From Hyphomicrobiales bacterium (lineage in GTDB: Bacteria; Pseudomonadota; Alphaproteobacteria; Rhizobiales; Rhizobiaceae), in contig UCKS01000023.1 in the NCBI GenBank assembly GCA_900473045.1, positions 124,001 through 188,000 of the forward strand: a stretch of 64,000 bases of DNA, given 5' to 3'. Shown here one piece after another: positions 8,683 through 17,563 of this stretch (its first letter is position 1; each line of letters begins with the position of its first letter). A program made the translations under genes and the position numbers. The notes below the pieces were generated by a model that saw only the letters and a program-made list of their open reading frames with translations, did not search any database and was not told the origin of the DNA.

Positions 8683-9933
8683 ATGCGGTATTCGGCATTT
8701 TCCATTGTTAAAAACGCACTGACGGGCAACGTCAGCTGGAAGCCGGCGTGGCGTCAGCCGGAGCCGAAGCCGTTTTACGATATCATCATCGTCGGTGGCG
8801 GCGGACATGGGCTGGCGACGGCTTATTATCTTGCCAAGGAATTCGGCCTGAAGAACATTGCGGTGTTGGAAAAGGGTTATCTCGGCTCCGGCAATGTCGG
8901 TCGCAACACCACCATCGTTCGCTCCAACTACATGCTGCCGGGCAATGAGCCGTTCTACGAGTTCTCGATGAAGCTCTGGGAAGGCATGGAGCGGGAGCTC
9001 AACTACAACGCCATGCTGTCGCAGCGCGGTATCATCAGCCTGTTCCACAATGACGGCCAGCGCGATGCCTATATCCGCCGCGGCAATGCCATGTGGATGG
9101 AAGGCGTTCCAGCCGAATTGCTCGACCGCGCCACCTTGATGAAGATGCTGCCTTTCCTGAATTTCGACCATGCCCGGTTTCCGATTATCGGCGGCCTTTT
9201 GCAGAAACGCGCGGGCACGGCACGGCACGATGCCGTCGCATGGGGTTACGCCCGTGCTGCCGACCGCTTCGGCGTCGATCTTATCCAGAACTGCGAGGTC
9301 ACCGGCATTCGCCGCGACAATGGCGTGGTGACCGGTGTCGAGACCTCGAGAGGATTCATCGGGTGCGGCAAGCTGGGGCTGGCGGCCGCCGGCAATACGT
9401 CGCGCGTCGGGCAGATGGCCGACCTGAAGCTGCCGATCGAGAGCCATGTGCTGCAGGCCTTCGTCACCGAGGGGCTGAAGCCGGCGATCAACCACGTCAT
9501 CACCTATGGCGCCGGGCATTTCTATATCTCTCAGTCGGACAAGGGCGGGCTGGTTTTTGGCGCCGAGATCGACGGTTACAATTCCTACGCCCAACGCGGC
9601 AATCTGGCGACGGTCGAGCATGTCATGGAAGAGGGCGTGACGATGATCCCCGGCCTGTCGCGGGTGCGGGTGCTGCGCTCCTGGGGCGGCGTCATGGACA
9701 TGAGCATGGACGGCTCGCCGATCATAAGCCACACGCCGATCGACAATCTCTACCTGAATTGCGGCTGGTGTTACGGCGGCTTCAAGGCAACGCCGGCATC
9801 CGGCTTTTGTTTCGCGCATCTGATCGCCAAGAACGAAACCCACCCGGTTGCCCGTTTCTTGCGCCTCGACCGTTTTGAGCGCGGTTATCCCATCGACGAA
9901 CAAGGCGCTGGCCCCCAGCCCAACCTGCATTGA
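8683..9933 (+). CDS. soxB: sarcosine oxidase beta subunit
   Basis: Catalytic flavin subunit (416 residues) of heterotetrameric sarcosine oxidase, which oxidatively demethylates sarcosine (N-methylglycine) to glycine and, with tetrahydrofolate, 5,10-methylene-THF plus H2O2. A Rossmann FAD motif lies at residues 34-45 (IIIVGGGGHGLA). H182 in GTARHDAVAWGY sits where the family carries its covalently FMN-linked histidine (assignment by motif, inferred). The C-terminal region NCGWCYGGFKATPASG is typical of SoxB. The start at 8683 gives a length close to known SoxB (about 405-417). It opens the soxBDAG operon, with soxD 12 bases downstream. Adjacent genes for serine/THF metabolism are absent, so only the oxidase itself is encoded here. 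Confidence 0.96.
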   Translation: MRYSAFSIVKNALTGNVSWKPAWRQPEPKPFYDIIIVGGGGHGLATAYYLAKEFGLKNIAVLEKGYLGSGNVGRNTTIVRSNYMLPGNEPFYEFSMKLWEGMERELNYNAMLSQRGIISLFHNDGQRDAYIRRGNAMWMEGVPAELLDRATLMKMLPFLNFDHARFPIIGGLLQKRAGTARHDAVAWGYARAADRFGVDLIQNCEVTGIRRDNGVVTGVETSRGFIGCGKLGLAAAGNTSRVGQMADLKLPIESHVLQAFVTEGLKPAINHVITYGAGHFYISQSDKGGLVFGAEIDGYNSYAQRGNLATVEHVMEEGVTMIPGLSRVRVLRSWGGVMDMSMDGSPIISHTPIDNLYLNCGWCYGGFKATPASGFCFAHLIAKNETHPVARFLRLDRFERGYPIDEQGAGPQPNLH

Positions 9934-9945
9934 GACCTTAAAAGA

Positions 9946-10224
9946 ATGGCAAGCCTCATTCACTGCCCACACTGCGGCATCCGGCCGAAGGAAGAATTTT
10001 CGATCCGTGGCGACGCGTCGCTGGTCCGTCCCGATCCGGCAGCCTCCGACGAGGCCTGGAACGATTACGTTCATATCCGCAGCAACCCGCGCGGGCGCTA
10101 CCACGAGCACTGGCAGCATGGTGCCGGTTGCCGCCGCTGGCTGGTGGTCGAGCGCGATACGTTCACCCACGAGGTGTTTTCCGTCACGGATGCGGCGTCT
10201 GTTGCGCGGAAGGCTGGCCGATGA
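9946..10224 (+). CDS. soxD: sarcosine oxidase delta subunit
   Basis: A 92-residue zinc-binding subunit of heterotetrameric sarcosine oxidase. The four expected Zn ligands are visible: C7 and C10 (HCPHCG), H58 and C62 (WQHGAGCRRW). The family subunit is a small cytoplasmic structural piece that packs against the alpha subunit. Length and motif spacing match known SoxD. The gene lies 12 bases after soxB and its stop overlaps the soxA start by ATGA (10221-10224), which implies translational coupling. Confidence 0.96.
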   Translation: MASLIHCPHCGIRPKEEFSIRGDASLVRPDPAASDEAWNDYVHIRSNPRGRYHEHWQHGAGCRRWLVVERDTFTHEVFSVTDAASVARKAGR

Positions 10225-13178
10225 CAGCCTATCGCCTTGCCTCCGGCGGTCTGGTCGATCGCAACGCGCCGCTCGATTTCCGGTTCGATGGCCGCAATCT
10301 GGCGGGATTTTCCGGTGATACGCTCGCCTCGGCGCTGCTTGCCAGTGATCAGCTTCTGGTCGGCCGCAGCTTCAAATATCACCGGCCGCGCGGCATCGTC
10401 ACGGCCGGGCCCTCAGAGCCGAATGCCCTGGTCACCATCGGCAAGGGTGCCAATAGCGACCCGAACACCAAGGCGACCGTCGCCGAACTCTATTCCGGCC
10501 TCGATGCCCGTAGCCAGAACCGTTTTCCATCGCTGAAATATGATGTTGGCGCAGTCAACGGCCTGTTGTCGCCGTTCCTCGGTGCCGGCTTCTACTACAA
10601 GACCTTCATGTGGCCGGCGGCCTTCTGGGAAAAGGTTTACGAGCCGATCATCCGCAAGGCGGCCGGGCTTGGACGCGCGGTTCTGGAGCGCGATCCGCAA
10701 TCCTATGAAAAATGCTGGGCGCATTGCGACCTGCTGGTTGTCGGCTCCGGCCCGGCGGGACTGATGGCGGCATTGACGGCGGGCCGCGCGGGTTTGCGGG
10801 TCATCCTGGCGGACGAGGATTTCAGGCTGGGTGGCTCGCTGCTCGGCGAAACCGTGCGCATCGATGGTGTCTACGCTCCGGATTTTGCCGAAACGGCGCT
10901 CTCCGAACTGCGCTCGCTGCCGAACGTGACGATGATGCCGCGCACCACCGTTTTCGGCTGGTACGACGACAATGTGTTCGGCGCAGTCGAGCGGGTGCAG
11001 AAGCATGTGGCCTTGCCGCAGGCCAAGCTGCCGGTCGAGAGGCTCTGGCGCATCGTCGCCAAGCGGGCACTGCTGGCGAGCGGTGCCGAGGAACGGCCGC
11101 TGGTATTCGGCGGCAATGACAAGCCGGGCGTGATGATGGTGGGGGCCATGCGCACCTATGCCAACCGTTTTGGTGTTGCCGCCGGCAAATCGGTGGCGAT
11201 CTTCACCAATGGCAGCGCCGGTTACCGGACGGCCGCCGATCTCGTCGCGCATGGTGTGGACATTGCCGCCATCATCGACAGCCGCGCAGATGTCTCCGAG
11301 GTCGCGCCGGACGGTGTTCGCGTTATTCGATCTGCGTCGGTCATCGATACCAAGGGACGCCAGCGTGTCTCCGGCGCCGTTGTCGAACGTTCGGGCTTCG
11401 AGCAGACGATTGCCTGCGACGCGATCGGCATGTCCGGTGGCTGGAACCCGGTTATCCATCTCGCCTGCCAGCGCGGCGCCAAGGCCGTCTGGTCCGAGGA
11501 CTTGAAGACGTTTCTTGCGCCCGATGTCGGCAACGGGCTTGTTGTCGCCGGCGCGGCTGCGGGACGCTACAGCCTGGCCGGCTGTCTGCAGGACGGTGCG
11601 GACAAGGCGGCCATGATCGTTGCCGATCTCGGGTTTTCGGCTTCTGCCCACACGGCCCCTGTCGTGGATGGAGAGATCGATCCCTCGTTCACAGCACTTT
11701 GGTATTCGCCGGGCGCCAAGGCGAAAGCTTTCGTCGATTTCCAGAACGACGTGCATGTCAAGGATATCGGGCTTGCGCTCCGCGAAGGCTTTGGCCATGT
11801 CGAACACGCCAAGCGCTATACGACGAACGGCATGGCGACGGATCAGGGTAAGCTGTCCGGCATCAATGCCACCGGGCTTCTGGCCGCCATGCAGGGTATC
11901 AGCCCAGCCGATGTCGGCACCACGACCTTCCGGCCGTTCTATACGCCAGTGGCCTTCGGCGCGATGGCCGGAACATCGCGTGACGAGCATGCGGCGCCGG
12001 TGCGCAAGTCGCCGCTGCATGGCTGGGCGCAGAGAAACGGCGCAGTCTTCGTCGATTCCGGCCTCTGGTATCGCCCGGCTTATTTTACCCAACATGGAGA
12101 AAAAACCTGGCGTGAAAGCGCAGATCGGGAGGTTCTCAACATTCGTGAGAATGTCGGCCTCTGCGATGTTTCGACGCTCGGCAAGATCGAGATTTTCGGA
12201 CCGGACGCTGCGGAGTTCCTCAATCGCCTCTATTGCAATCCGTTCCTGAAACTGCCGGTCGGCAAGGCGCGGTATGGGCTGATGCTGCGCGAGGACGGCA
12301 TGGTCTATGACGATGGCACCACCAGCCGCCTTTCGCCTGAACATTTCGTCATGACCACCACCACGGCGCTGGCCGTTGGGGTGATGTCCCATATGGAATA
12401 TTGTGCCCAGGTGCATTGGCCGGATCTCAAGGTCCGCTTCTGCTCATCGACCGATCAATGGGCGCAGATGGCGATTGCCGGGCCCAAAGCGCGGTTGGTG
12501 ATGCAGGCGCTGGTCGAGGACGATGTTTCCGACGCGGCCTTCCCATTCCTGGCTGCCGGCATCGTCACGCTGAAGGGCGGCGTCAAGGCGCGGCTGTTCC
12601 GCATCTCGTTTTCCGGCGAACTGGCCTATGAGCTGGCCGTGCCTGCGGGTCTTGGCGATGCGGTTGCCGATGCCATCATGGAAGAGGGCAGGGCGCATGG
12701 GATTTGTGCCTACGGGGTGGAGGCGCTGAATGTGCTGCGCATCGAAAAGGGCCATGTCACCCATGCCGAATTCGACGGCCGGGTGACACCAGATGACGCG
12801 GGCTTCGGCCGCATGGTCTCGGCGCAAAAACCGGACTTCATCGGCAAGCGGCTGTCTACCCGCTACGGGCTGACCGCCGCCGATCGCATGCAGATGGTTG
12901 GGCTGAAACCGGTGGAAGCCGATCAGCATATCCGCGCTGGTGCACATTTGCTGCGCGAGGGTGCAAAACCCTCGACCTTGAACGATCAGGGCTACGTCAG
13001 TTCCGCCTGCTTTTCGCCGACGCTCGGACACGCTATCGCGTTGGCCTTCCTCAAATCGGGCCGCGAGCGCTATGGCGAGCGTATCGTCGTCTGGGACAAG
13101 CTGGCGGGCGCCGAGGTCGTGGCGGAGGTCTGCAATCCTGTGTTCGTCGATCCCGGCAATGCCAAGCTGAACTCCTGA
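10221..13178 (+). CDS. soxA: sarcosine oxidase alpha subunit
   Basis: A 985-residue subunit that binds NAD+ and tetrahydrofolate. The N-terminal region (residues 1-110) resembles the ferredoxin-like domain of the family (VGRSFKYHRPRGIVTAGP). A dinucleotide-binding motif sits at 171-184 (LLVVGSGPAGLMAA). The C-terminal third, from about residue 600, is a GcvT/aminomethyltransferase-like folate domain (LCDVSTLGKIEIFGPDAAEFLNRL; FSGELAYELAVPA). The correct start is the ATG at 10221, overlapping the soxD stop; an open frame extends upstream to 10128 but lies within soxD. The size matches known alpha subunits (about 960-1000). soxG follows immediately, completing the operon. Confidence 0.96.
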   Translation: MTAYRLASGGLVDRNAPLDFRFDGRNLAGFSGDTLASALLASDQLLVGRSFKYHRPRGIVTAGPSEPNALVTIGKGANSDPNTKATVAELYSGLDARSQNRFPSLKYDVGAVNGLLSPFLGAGFYYKTFMWPAAFWEKVYEPIIRKAAGLGRAVLERDPQSYEKCWAHCDLLVVGSGPAGLMAALTAGRAGLRVILADEDFRLGGSLLGETVRIDGVYAPDFAETALSELRSLPNVTMMPRTTVFGWYDDNVFGAVERVQKHVALPQAKLPVERLWRIVAKRALLASGAEERPLVFGGNDKPGVMMVGAMRTYANRFGVAAGKSVAIFTNGSAGYRTAADLVAHGVDIAAIIDSRADVSEVAPDGVRVIRSASVIDTKGRQRVSGAVVERSGFEQTIACDAIGMSGGWNPVIHLACQRGAKAVWSEDLKTFLAPDVGNGLVVAGAAAGRYSLAGCLQDGADKAAMIVADLGFSASAHTAPVVDGEIDPSFTALWYSPGAKAKAFVDFQNDVHVKDIGLALREGFGHVEHAKRYTTNGMATDQGKLSGINATGLLAAMQGISPADVGTTTFRPFYTPVAFGAMAGTSRDEHAAPVRKSPLHGWAQRNGAVFVDSGLWYRPAYFTQHGEKTWRESADREVLNIRENVGLCDVSTLGKIEIFGPDAAEFLNRLYCNPFLKLPVGKARYGLMLREDGMVYDDGTTSRLSPEHFVMTTTTALAVGVMSHMEYCAQVHWPDLKVRFCSSTDQWAQMAIAGPKARLVMQALVEDDVSDAAFPFLAAGIVTLKGGVKARLFRISFSGELAYELAVPAGLGDAVADAIMEEGRAHGICAYGVEALNVLRIEKGHVTHAEFDGRVTPDDAGFGRMVSAQKPDFIGKRLSTRYGLTAADRMQMVGLKPVEADQHIRAGAHLLREGAKPSTLNDQGYVSSACFSPTLGHAIALAFLKSGRERYGERIVVWDKLAGAEVVAEVCNPVFVDPGNAKLNS

Positions 13179-13179
13179 T

Positions 13180-13752
13180 GTGGACGCGGACATGACCAGA
13201 ACCTACATTTCTCATCATCCGCTGGACGGCCTGCTGCCGCTGGAACCGGGCATCCGCGCGGTCGATCATCTGGATGTTCCGCGCGCCGTCGCAATCGCCT
13301 CTGTCATGGCGATGGAGGGCGAAGAGGCGTCGGTGACGGCGGGATTGGCTGCATCGGGCGATATATCCGTCCGGTTTGCCGGGCCCGGCGAATGGCTGGC
13401 CCTGTCGCGATCGGAAACGCCTGACAGCTTGGAGCGCGCGCTTTCGCTGCTGCTGGCCGAGACGGCCTACGTCTTCGAGCAGAGCGACGGCCGCGTCGTT
13501 TTCAGGCTGTCCGGCCCCAATGTCCGGCGCATTCTTGCCAAGGGCATTGCCACGGATCTGCACCCCGGATCGTTTGAGATAGGCACGTCATCGAACGTTC
13601 TTTGCGGCCATATCGGCGTCAATCTGGCCCGCACGGGCGAAAATGAGTTCGAACTGATCGCCATGCGCAGCTTTGCCGTGGCGCTCTTTGACGATCTGCG
13701 CGTGATGGGCCGGGAGTTCGATCTGTCCGCCGGTTTCTCCACGCTAGGATAA
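13180..13752 (+). CDS. soxG: sarcosine oxidase gamma subunit
   Basis: A 190-residue subunit, the most variable of the four, with the family-like regions SVRFAGPGEWLALS, VFEQSDGRVVFRLSGPNVRRILAKG and a C-terminal FDDLRVMGREF. It belongs to the GcvT-like fold and contacts the alpha subunit near the folate site. Two starts are possible: GTG at 13180, just after the soxA stop, and ATG at 13192 (MTRTYISHHPLDG); the ATG is the more likely natural start, the GTG is given as the outer limit. It is the last gene of soxBDAG; 180 bases separate it from the next flavoprotein gene. Confidence 0.92.
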   Translation: MDADMTRTYISHHPLDGLLPLEPGIRAVDHLDVPRAVAIASVMAMEGEEASVTAGLAASGDISVRFAGPGEWLALSRSETPDSLERALSLLLAETAYVFEQSDGRVVFRLSGPNVRRILAKGIATDLHPGSFEIGTSSNVLCGHIGVNLARTGENEFELIAMRSFAVALFDDLRVMGREFDLSAGFSTLG

Positions 13753-13932
13753 ATGCGGCATTGCGTGACGTTTTTACGGCGCGGTTGAAGTCGTCGATGG
13801 CGGTAATGGGCAAGACCTGTTCGCAGGGATATCTTTAACCGGCGCGACTTTGCCGGTACGGTTTCGAAAGCCAGAATTCGCTTCATTGAGCGGGACGTTT
13901 TTTGCAATCCGTCCCGAAACCGGAGAATACCC

Positions 13933-16359
13933 ATGAAAAGCCATGCCAGGGTCGTCGTTATCGGCGGCGGCGTCGTCGGTTGTTCGATCCTTTATCACCT
14001 GACGAAATTCGGCTGGACCGATGTGGTTCTCCTGGAGCGTTCGGAGCTGACCTCCGGCTCGACCTGGCATGCGGCCGGCGGCATGCACACCATCAACGGC
14101 GATCCGAACGTCGCCAAGCTGCAGAAATATACGGTCGAACTCTACAAGGAAATCCAGGAGTATTCCGGCCAGGATATCGGCCTGCACATGACCTCCGGCA
14201 TGATGCTGGCGGCGACCAAGGAGCGGTTCGACTGGATGAAGTCGATCCTCGCCAAGGGCCGCTACATGGGCCTGGATGCCGAGCTTCTGTCGCCAAAGGA
14301 AGCGCACGAGTTGATGCCGCTGTTGGATCCGACCCAGTTCGTTGGTGCCGTGTTCGATCCGGTGGAAGGCCATCTTGATCCCTACGGCACCACCCATGCC
14401 TATGCCAAATCCGCCAAGAAGAACGGTGCGGATATCTATCTGCACACCAAGGTGGAGGATCTCGTCCAGCGGGAAGACGGCACCTGGCGGGTGATCACCA
14501 ACAAGGGCGAGATCATTGCCGAGCATGTCGTCAACGCCGCCGGTCTCTGGGCGCGCGAAGTTGGCCGCATGACCGGGCTGGAACTGCCGGTGCTCGCCAT
14601 GGAGCACATGTATCTGATCACCGAGGATATGCCCGAGGTCATCGAATTCAATCAGACGCGTGGCAAGGAGCTGATGCACTGCGTCGATTTCGACGGCGAG
14701 ATCTATCTGCGCCAGGAACGCAACGGCATGCTGATGGGCACCTATGAAAAGGCCTGCCGTCCGTGGTCGCCGATCACTACGCCGTGGGATTTCGGCCATG
14801 AACTGCTGGCAGAGGATATCGAACGGATCACGCCTGAGCTCGAAGTCGGTTTCCGTCATTTCCCGGCTTTCAACAATGCCGGCATCAAGAAGATCATCAA
14901 CGGCCCCTTCACCTTCTCGCCGGATGGCAATCCGCTGGTCGGTCCGGTGCGCGGTCTGACCAACTATTGGTCTGCGTGCGCCGTCATGGCTGGTTTCAGT
15001 CAGGGCGGCGGCGTCGGTCTGGCGCTCGCCAACTGGATCATCTATGGCGATCCGGGCTTCGACGTCTTCGCCATGGACGTGTCGCGTTACGGTGATTTCG
15101 CCACGCTCGGCTTTACCAATGCCAAGGTGCGCGAAAACTATTCCCGCCGCTTCTCGATCCGCTACCCGAACGAGGAACTGCCGGGTGCCCGTCCGTTCCT
15201 GACCACACCGATCTACGACAAGCTGAAGGATGCCGGTGCCGTGTTCGGCGCCTCCTATGGGCTGGAAGCGCCGCTGTGGTTTGCGCCGAAGGGCGAGGAA
15301 GACACGTTCTCCTGGCGCCGCTCCAACGATTTCGATGTTGTCGGTGCCGAAGCCAAGGCTGTGCGCGACAGTGTCGGTCTGATGGAAACATCCGGCTTTG
15401 CCAAATACACGATCACCGGCAGCGGTGCCGAAGCCTGGCTCGACCGGATGCTGACCTGCCGCATCCCGGCCAAGGGTCGCATGTCGCTGGCGCCGATGTT
15501 GAAGGACGACGGCAAGTTGATCGGCGATTTCACGCTGGCCAAGCTCGGGGAAGGGGATTTCCTGCTGATCGGCTCGGGCATTGCCGAGGACTATCACATG
15601 CGCTGGTTCGAGAGCCACCTGCCGAAAGATGGCTCGGTGTCGCTGAAGGCGCTGAACCTGCAACTGGTCGGTCTGTCGATTGCGGGCCCCAATTCCCGTT
15701 CGCTGATCTCCAAGCTGACGCATGTGGATATGTCCGATGAGGCCTTTGCTTTCATGGATATCCGGCGCATGGATCTTGGGATGGCGCCGGCGATCGTCGG
15801 GCGCGTCAGCTACACCGGCGATCTCGGCTATGAAATCTGGATGAAGCCGGAATATCAGCGCTACCTTTATGACCTGATCATGGAGGCCGGTGCCGAATTT
15901 TCCATCAGGCCATTCGGGCTGCGCGCGCTCAATGCACTGCGTGTCGAAAAATCGTTCGGCAGCTGGTCGCGTGAATATCGTCCGCTCTACGGTCCGTTCG
16001 AGGCAGGGCTGGGGCGATTCGTTGCTCTGAAGAAGGATGCGGACTTCATTGGCAAGCAGGCGGCAGCAAAGGAAAAGGCCGAAGGCGGCACCTTGCGGCT
16101 GCGAACCTTCATCATCGAAGCCAAGGATGCCGACGTCATCGGCGATGAACCGATCTCGCTGAACGGCATGGTTTGCGGCTGGGTGACTTCAGGCGGTTAT
16201 GCCCATGCGTCCGGCGTTTCGGTGGCCATAGGCTATGTTCCGAAGGAGGTTGCTGATCAAACTGAGGGATGGCAAGTTGAATTGCTGGGCGAAATGCTGC
16301 CCGCCCGCTTGCAGGCGCAGCCGCTTTTCGACGCCAACGGCGCGCGTATGCGCTCTTAA
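13933..16359 (+). CDS. dimethylglycine/sarcosine dehydrogenase-like flavoprotein (DAO + GcvT domains)
   Basis: An 808-residue two-domain enzyme. Residues 6-380 form a D-amino-acid-oxidase-type FAD domain (VVVIGGGVVGCSILYHL at 7-23; TSGSTWHAAGGMH). Residues 430-800 form a GcvT aminomethyltransferase-like folate domain (LMETSGFAKYTITGSGAEAW; GYEIWMKPEYQ; GGYAHASGVSVAIGYVP). This architecture is that of dimethylglycine dehydrogenase and sarcosine dehydrogenase, which transfer the oxidized N-methyl group to THF. Its position 180 bases after soxBDAG fits sequential demethylation (dimethylglycine to sarcosine to glycine), for example from glycine betaine; this is inference. A pseudo-RBS GGAG (13921) precedes the ATG. 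The exact substrate is not decidable, because the family also includes enzymes for other N-methyl amino acids. Confidence 0.82.
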   Translation: MKSHARVVVIGGGVVGCSILYHLTKFGWTDVVLLERSELTSGSTWHAAGGMHTINGDPNVAKLQKYTVELYKEIQEYSGQDIGLHMTSGMMLAATKERFDWMKSILAKGRYMGLDAELLSPKEAHELMPLLDPTQFVGAVFDPVEGHLDPYGTTHAYAKSAKKNGADIYLHTKVEDLVQREDGTWRVITNKGEIIAEHVVNAAGLWAREVGRMTGLELPVLAMEHMYLITEDMPEVIEFNQTRGKELMHCVDFDGEIYLRQERNGMLMGTYEKACRPWSPITTPWDFGHELLAEDIERITPELEVGFRHFPAFNNAGIKKIINGPFTFSPDGNPLVGPVRGLTNYWSACAVMAGFSQGGGVGLALANWIIYGDPGFDVFAMDVSRYGDFATLGFTNAKVRENYSRRFSIRYPNEELPGARPFLTTPIYDKLKDAGAVFGASYGLEAPLWFAPKGEEDTFSWRRSNDFDVVGAEAKAVRDSVGLMETSGFAKYTITGSGAEAWLDRMLTCRIPAKGRMSLAPMLKDDGKLIGDFTLAKLGEGDFLLIGSGIAEDYHMRWFESHLPKDGSVSLKALNLQLVGLSIAGPNSRSLISKLTHVDMSDEAFAFMDIRRMDLGMAPAIVGRVSYTGDLGYEIWMKPEYQRYLYDLIMEAGAEFSIRPFGLRALNALRVEKSFGSWSREYRPLYGPFEAGLGRFVALKKDADFIGKQAAAKEKAEGGTLRLRTFIIEAKDADVIGDEPISLNGMVCGWVTSGGYAHASGVSVAIGYVPKEVADQTEGWQVELLGEMLPARLQAQPLFDANGARMRS

Positions 16360-16384
16360 ACAATGAGGTTGCGATTACCAGGGT

Positions 16385-16407
16385 AGCCGGCGTCATCTGC
16401 GCCGGCT
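16385..16407 (+). terminator. possible terminator hairpin after the dehydrogenase gene
   Basis: AGCCGGCG at 16385-16392 pairs with CGCCGGCT at 16400-16407 across a 7-base loop (TCATCTG), 25 bases after the stop codon. Only a weak T-rich tail follows (CGCGTGTTTG), so it may be a 3'-end stabilizing hairpin instead of an intrinsic terminator. Confidence 0.5.
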
Positions 16408-16593
16408 CGCGTGTTTGCACTGCTGGCCGCAGGAATCACGGTTTCATGCTTAAAAATATGCTTCCAACTGCACTATTTTTGATTTTTCGACTGTTTAAGC
16501 GTCAATATCACTGAAATGGGAAAGAAAATAAGGAAAGCATCATTTTACGCTTCACTTTTGGTCTGAAAGCATTATGGAATCTCCCATCGAAAA

Positions 16594-16644
16594 GGCTCAA
16601 AAAGAGCCGCGAAAAGAAGAGGTCTGACCTACTAGGATCAGACC
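16594..16644 (+). promoter_or_regulatory. two tandem hairpins in the livH 5' leader
   Basis: Immediately before livH lie GGCTC-AAAAA-GAGCC (16594-16608) and GGTCTGA-N10-TCAGACC (16621-16627 with 16638-16644). The second hairpin directly abuts the GGGGG ribosome-binding site (16646-16650), so its folding could affect translation start. Both stems are perfect. The rest of the 297-base gap is unusually AT-rich for this genome and should contain the liv promoter; I could not assign hexamers with confidence. Confidence 0.5.
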
Positions 16645-16656
16645 CGGGGGATATTG

Positions 16657-17559
16657 ATGGAGTATTTTGTCCAGCAGCTCGTCAATGGGCTGACTCTTGG
16701 CTCGATTTACGGTTTGATTGCCATTGGTTATACAATGGTTTACGGCATTATCGGCATGGTCAACTTCGCCCATGGCGATATTTTCATGCTCGGCGGTTTC
16801 GCAGCGCTGATTGTCTACCTTGTTCTTGTGGGTTTGTTCGGCGGTATTCCGATCGCACTTGCCCTATTCATCATGATCCTCGTGGCAATGGTGATGACAG
16901 GGTTGTGGAACTGGGTCATCGAAAAGATGGCGTACCGCCCATTGCGCGGCTCGTTTCGCCTCGCACCGCTGATCACCGCGATCGGCATGTCCATCGCGCT
17001 GTCAAACTTCATTCAGGTAACGCAAGGCCCGCGTAACAAGCCGATCCCATCCATGGTATCGTCGGTTTACGACGTGTTCGGCATCTCGATATCGCTGAAG
17101 CAGATCATTATCGTGGTGGTAACGGCGGTGCTGCTGACGATCTTCTGGTACATCGTCAATCATACGCCGCTTGGCCGCGCTCAGCGGGCAACCGAGCAGG
17201 ACCGCAAGATGGCGGCATTGCTGGGTGTCGACGTCGATAAGACCATCTCGATCACCTTCATCATGGGTGCTGCGCTGGCTGCAGTCGCCGGTACGATGTA
17301 CCTGATGTATTATGGCGTCATCGTCTTTACCGACGGCTTCACGCCGGGGGTGAAGGCCTTCACCGCCGCTGTACTGGGCGGCATCGGCTCTCTGCCGGGT
17401 GCTGTGCTGGGTGGCCTGATGATCGGTCTTATCGAGTCTCTCTGGTCCGCTTATTTCACCATCGACTACAAGGATGTTGCGACATTCTCGATCCTCGCCA
17501 TCGTGCTGATTTTCAAGCCGTCTGGTATTCTGGGTCGGCCGGAAGTCGAGAAGGTATAA
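16657..17559 (+). CDS. livH: branched-chain amino acid ABC transporter permease LivH
   Basis: A 300-residue inner-membrane permease of the LivH family, importing leucine, isoleucine and valine, and in rhizobia (Bra type) often other amino acids as well. Typical LivH features: the start [41 protein letters not shown] and the EAA-like cytoplasmic loop around [20 protein letters not shown], which docks the ATPases. About eight hydrophobic helices are visible. The ATG at 16657 lies 6 bases after a GGGGG site; a TTG just before it is not preferred. It is the first gene of livHMGF, with livM 4 bases downstream. Confidence 0.95.
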   Translation: MEYFVQQLVNGLTLGSIYGLIAIGYTMVYGIIGMVNFAHGDIFMLGGFAALIVYLVLVGLFGGIPIALALFIMILVAMVMTGLWNWVIEKMAYRPLRGSFRLAPLITAIGMSIALSNFIQVTQGPRNKPIPSMVSSVYDVFGISISLKQIIIVVVTAVLLTIFWYIVNHTPLGRAQRATEQDRKMAALLGVDVDKTISITFIMGAALAAVAGTMYLMYYGVIVFTDGFTPGVKAFTAAVLGGIGSLPGAVLGGLMIGLIESLWSAYFTIDYKDVATFSILAIVLIFKPSGILGRPEVEKV

Positions 17560-17563
17560 TTCC

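Noticed and set aside
10413..12416. A 667-codon open frame on the minus strand
   Set aside because: It lies antisense to soxA, has no recognisable domain and is the usual shadow of a high-GC gene.
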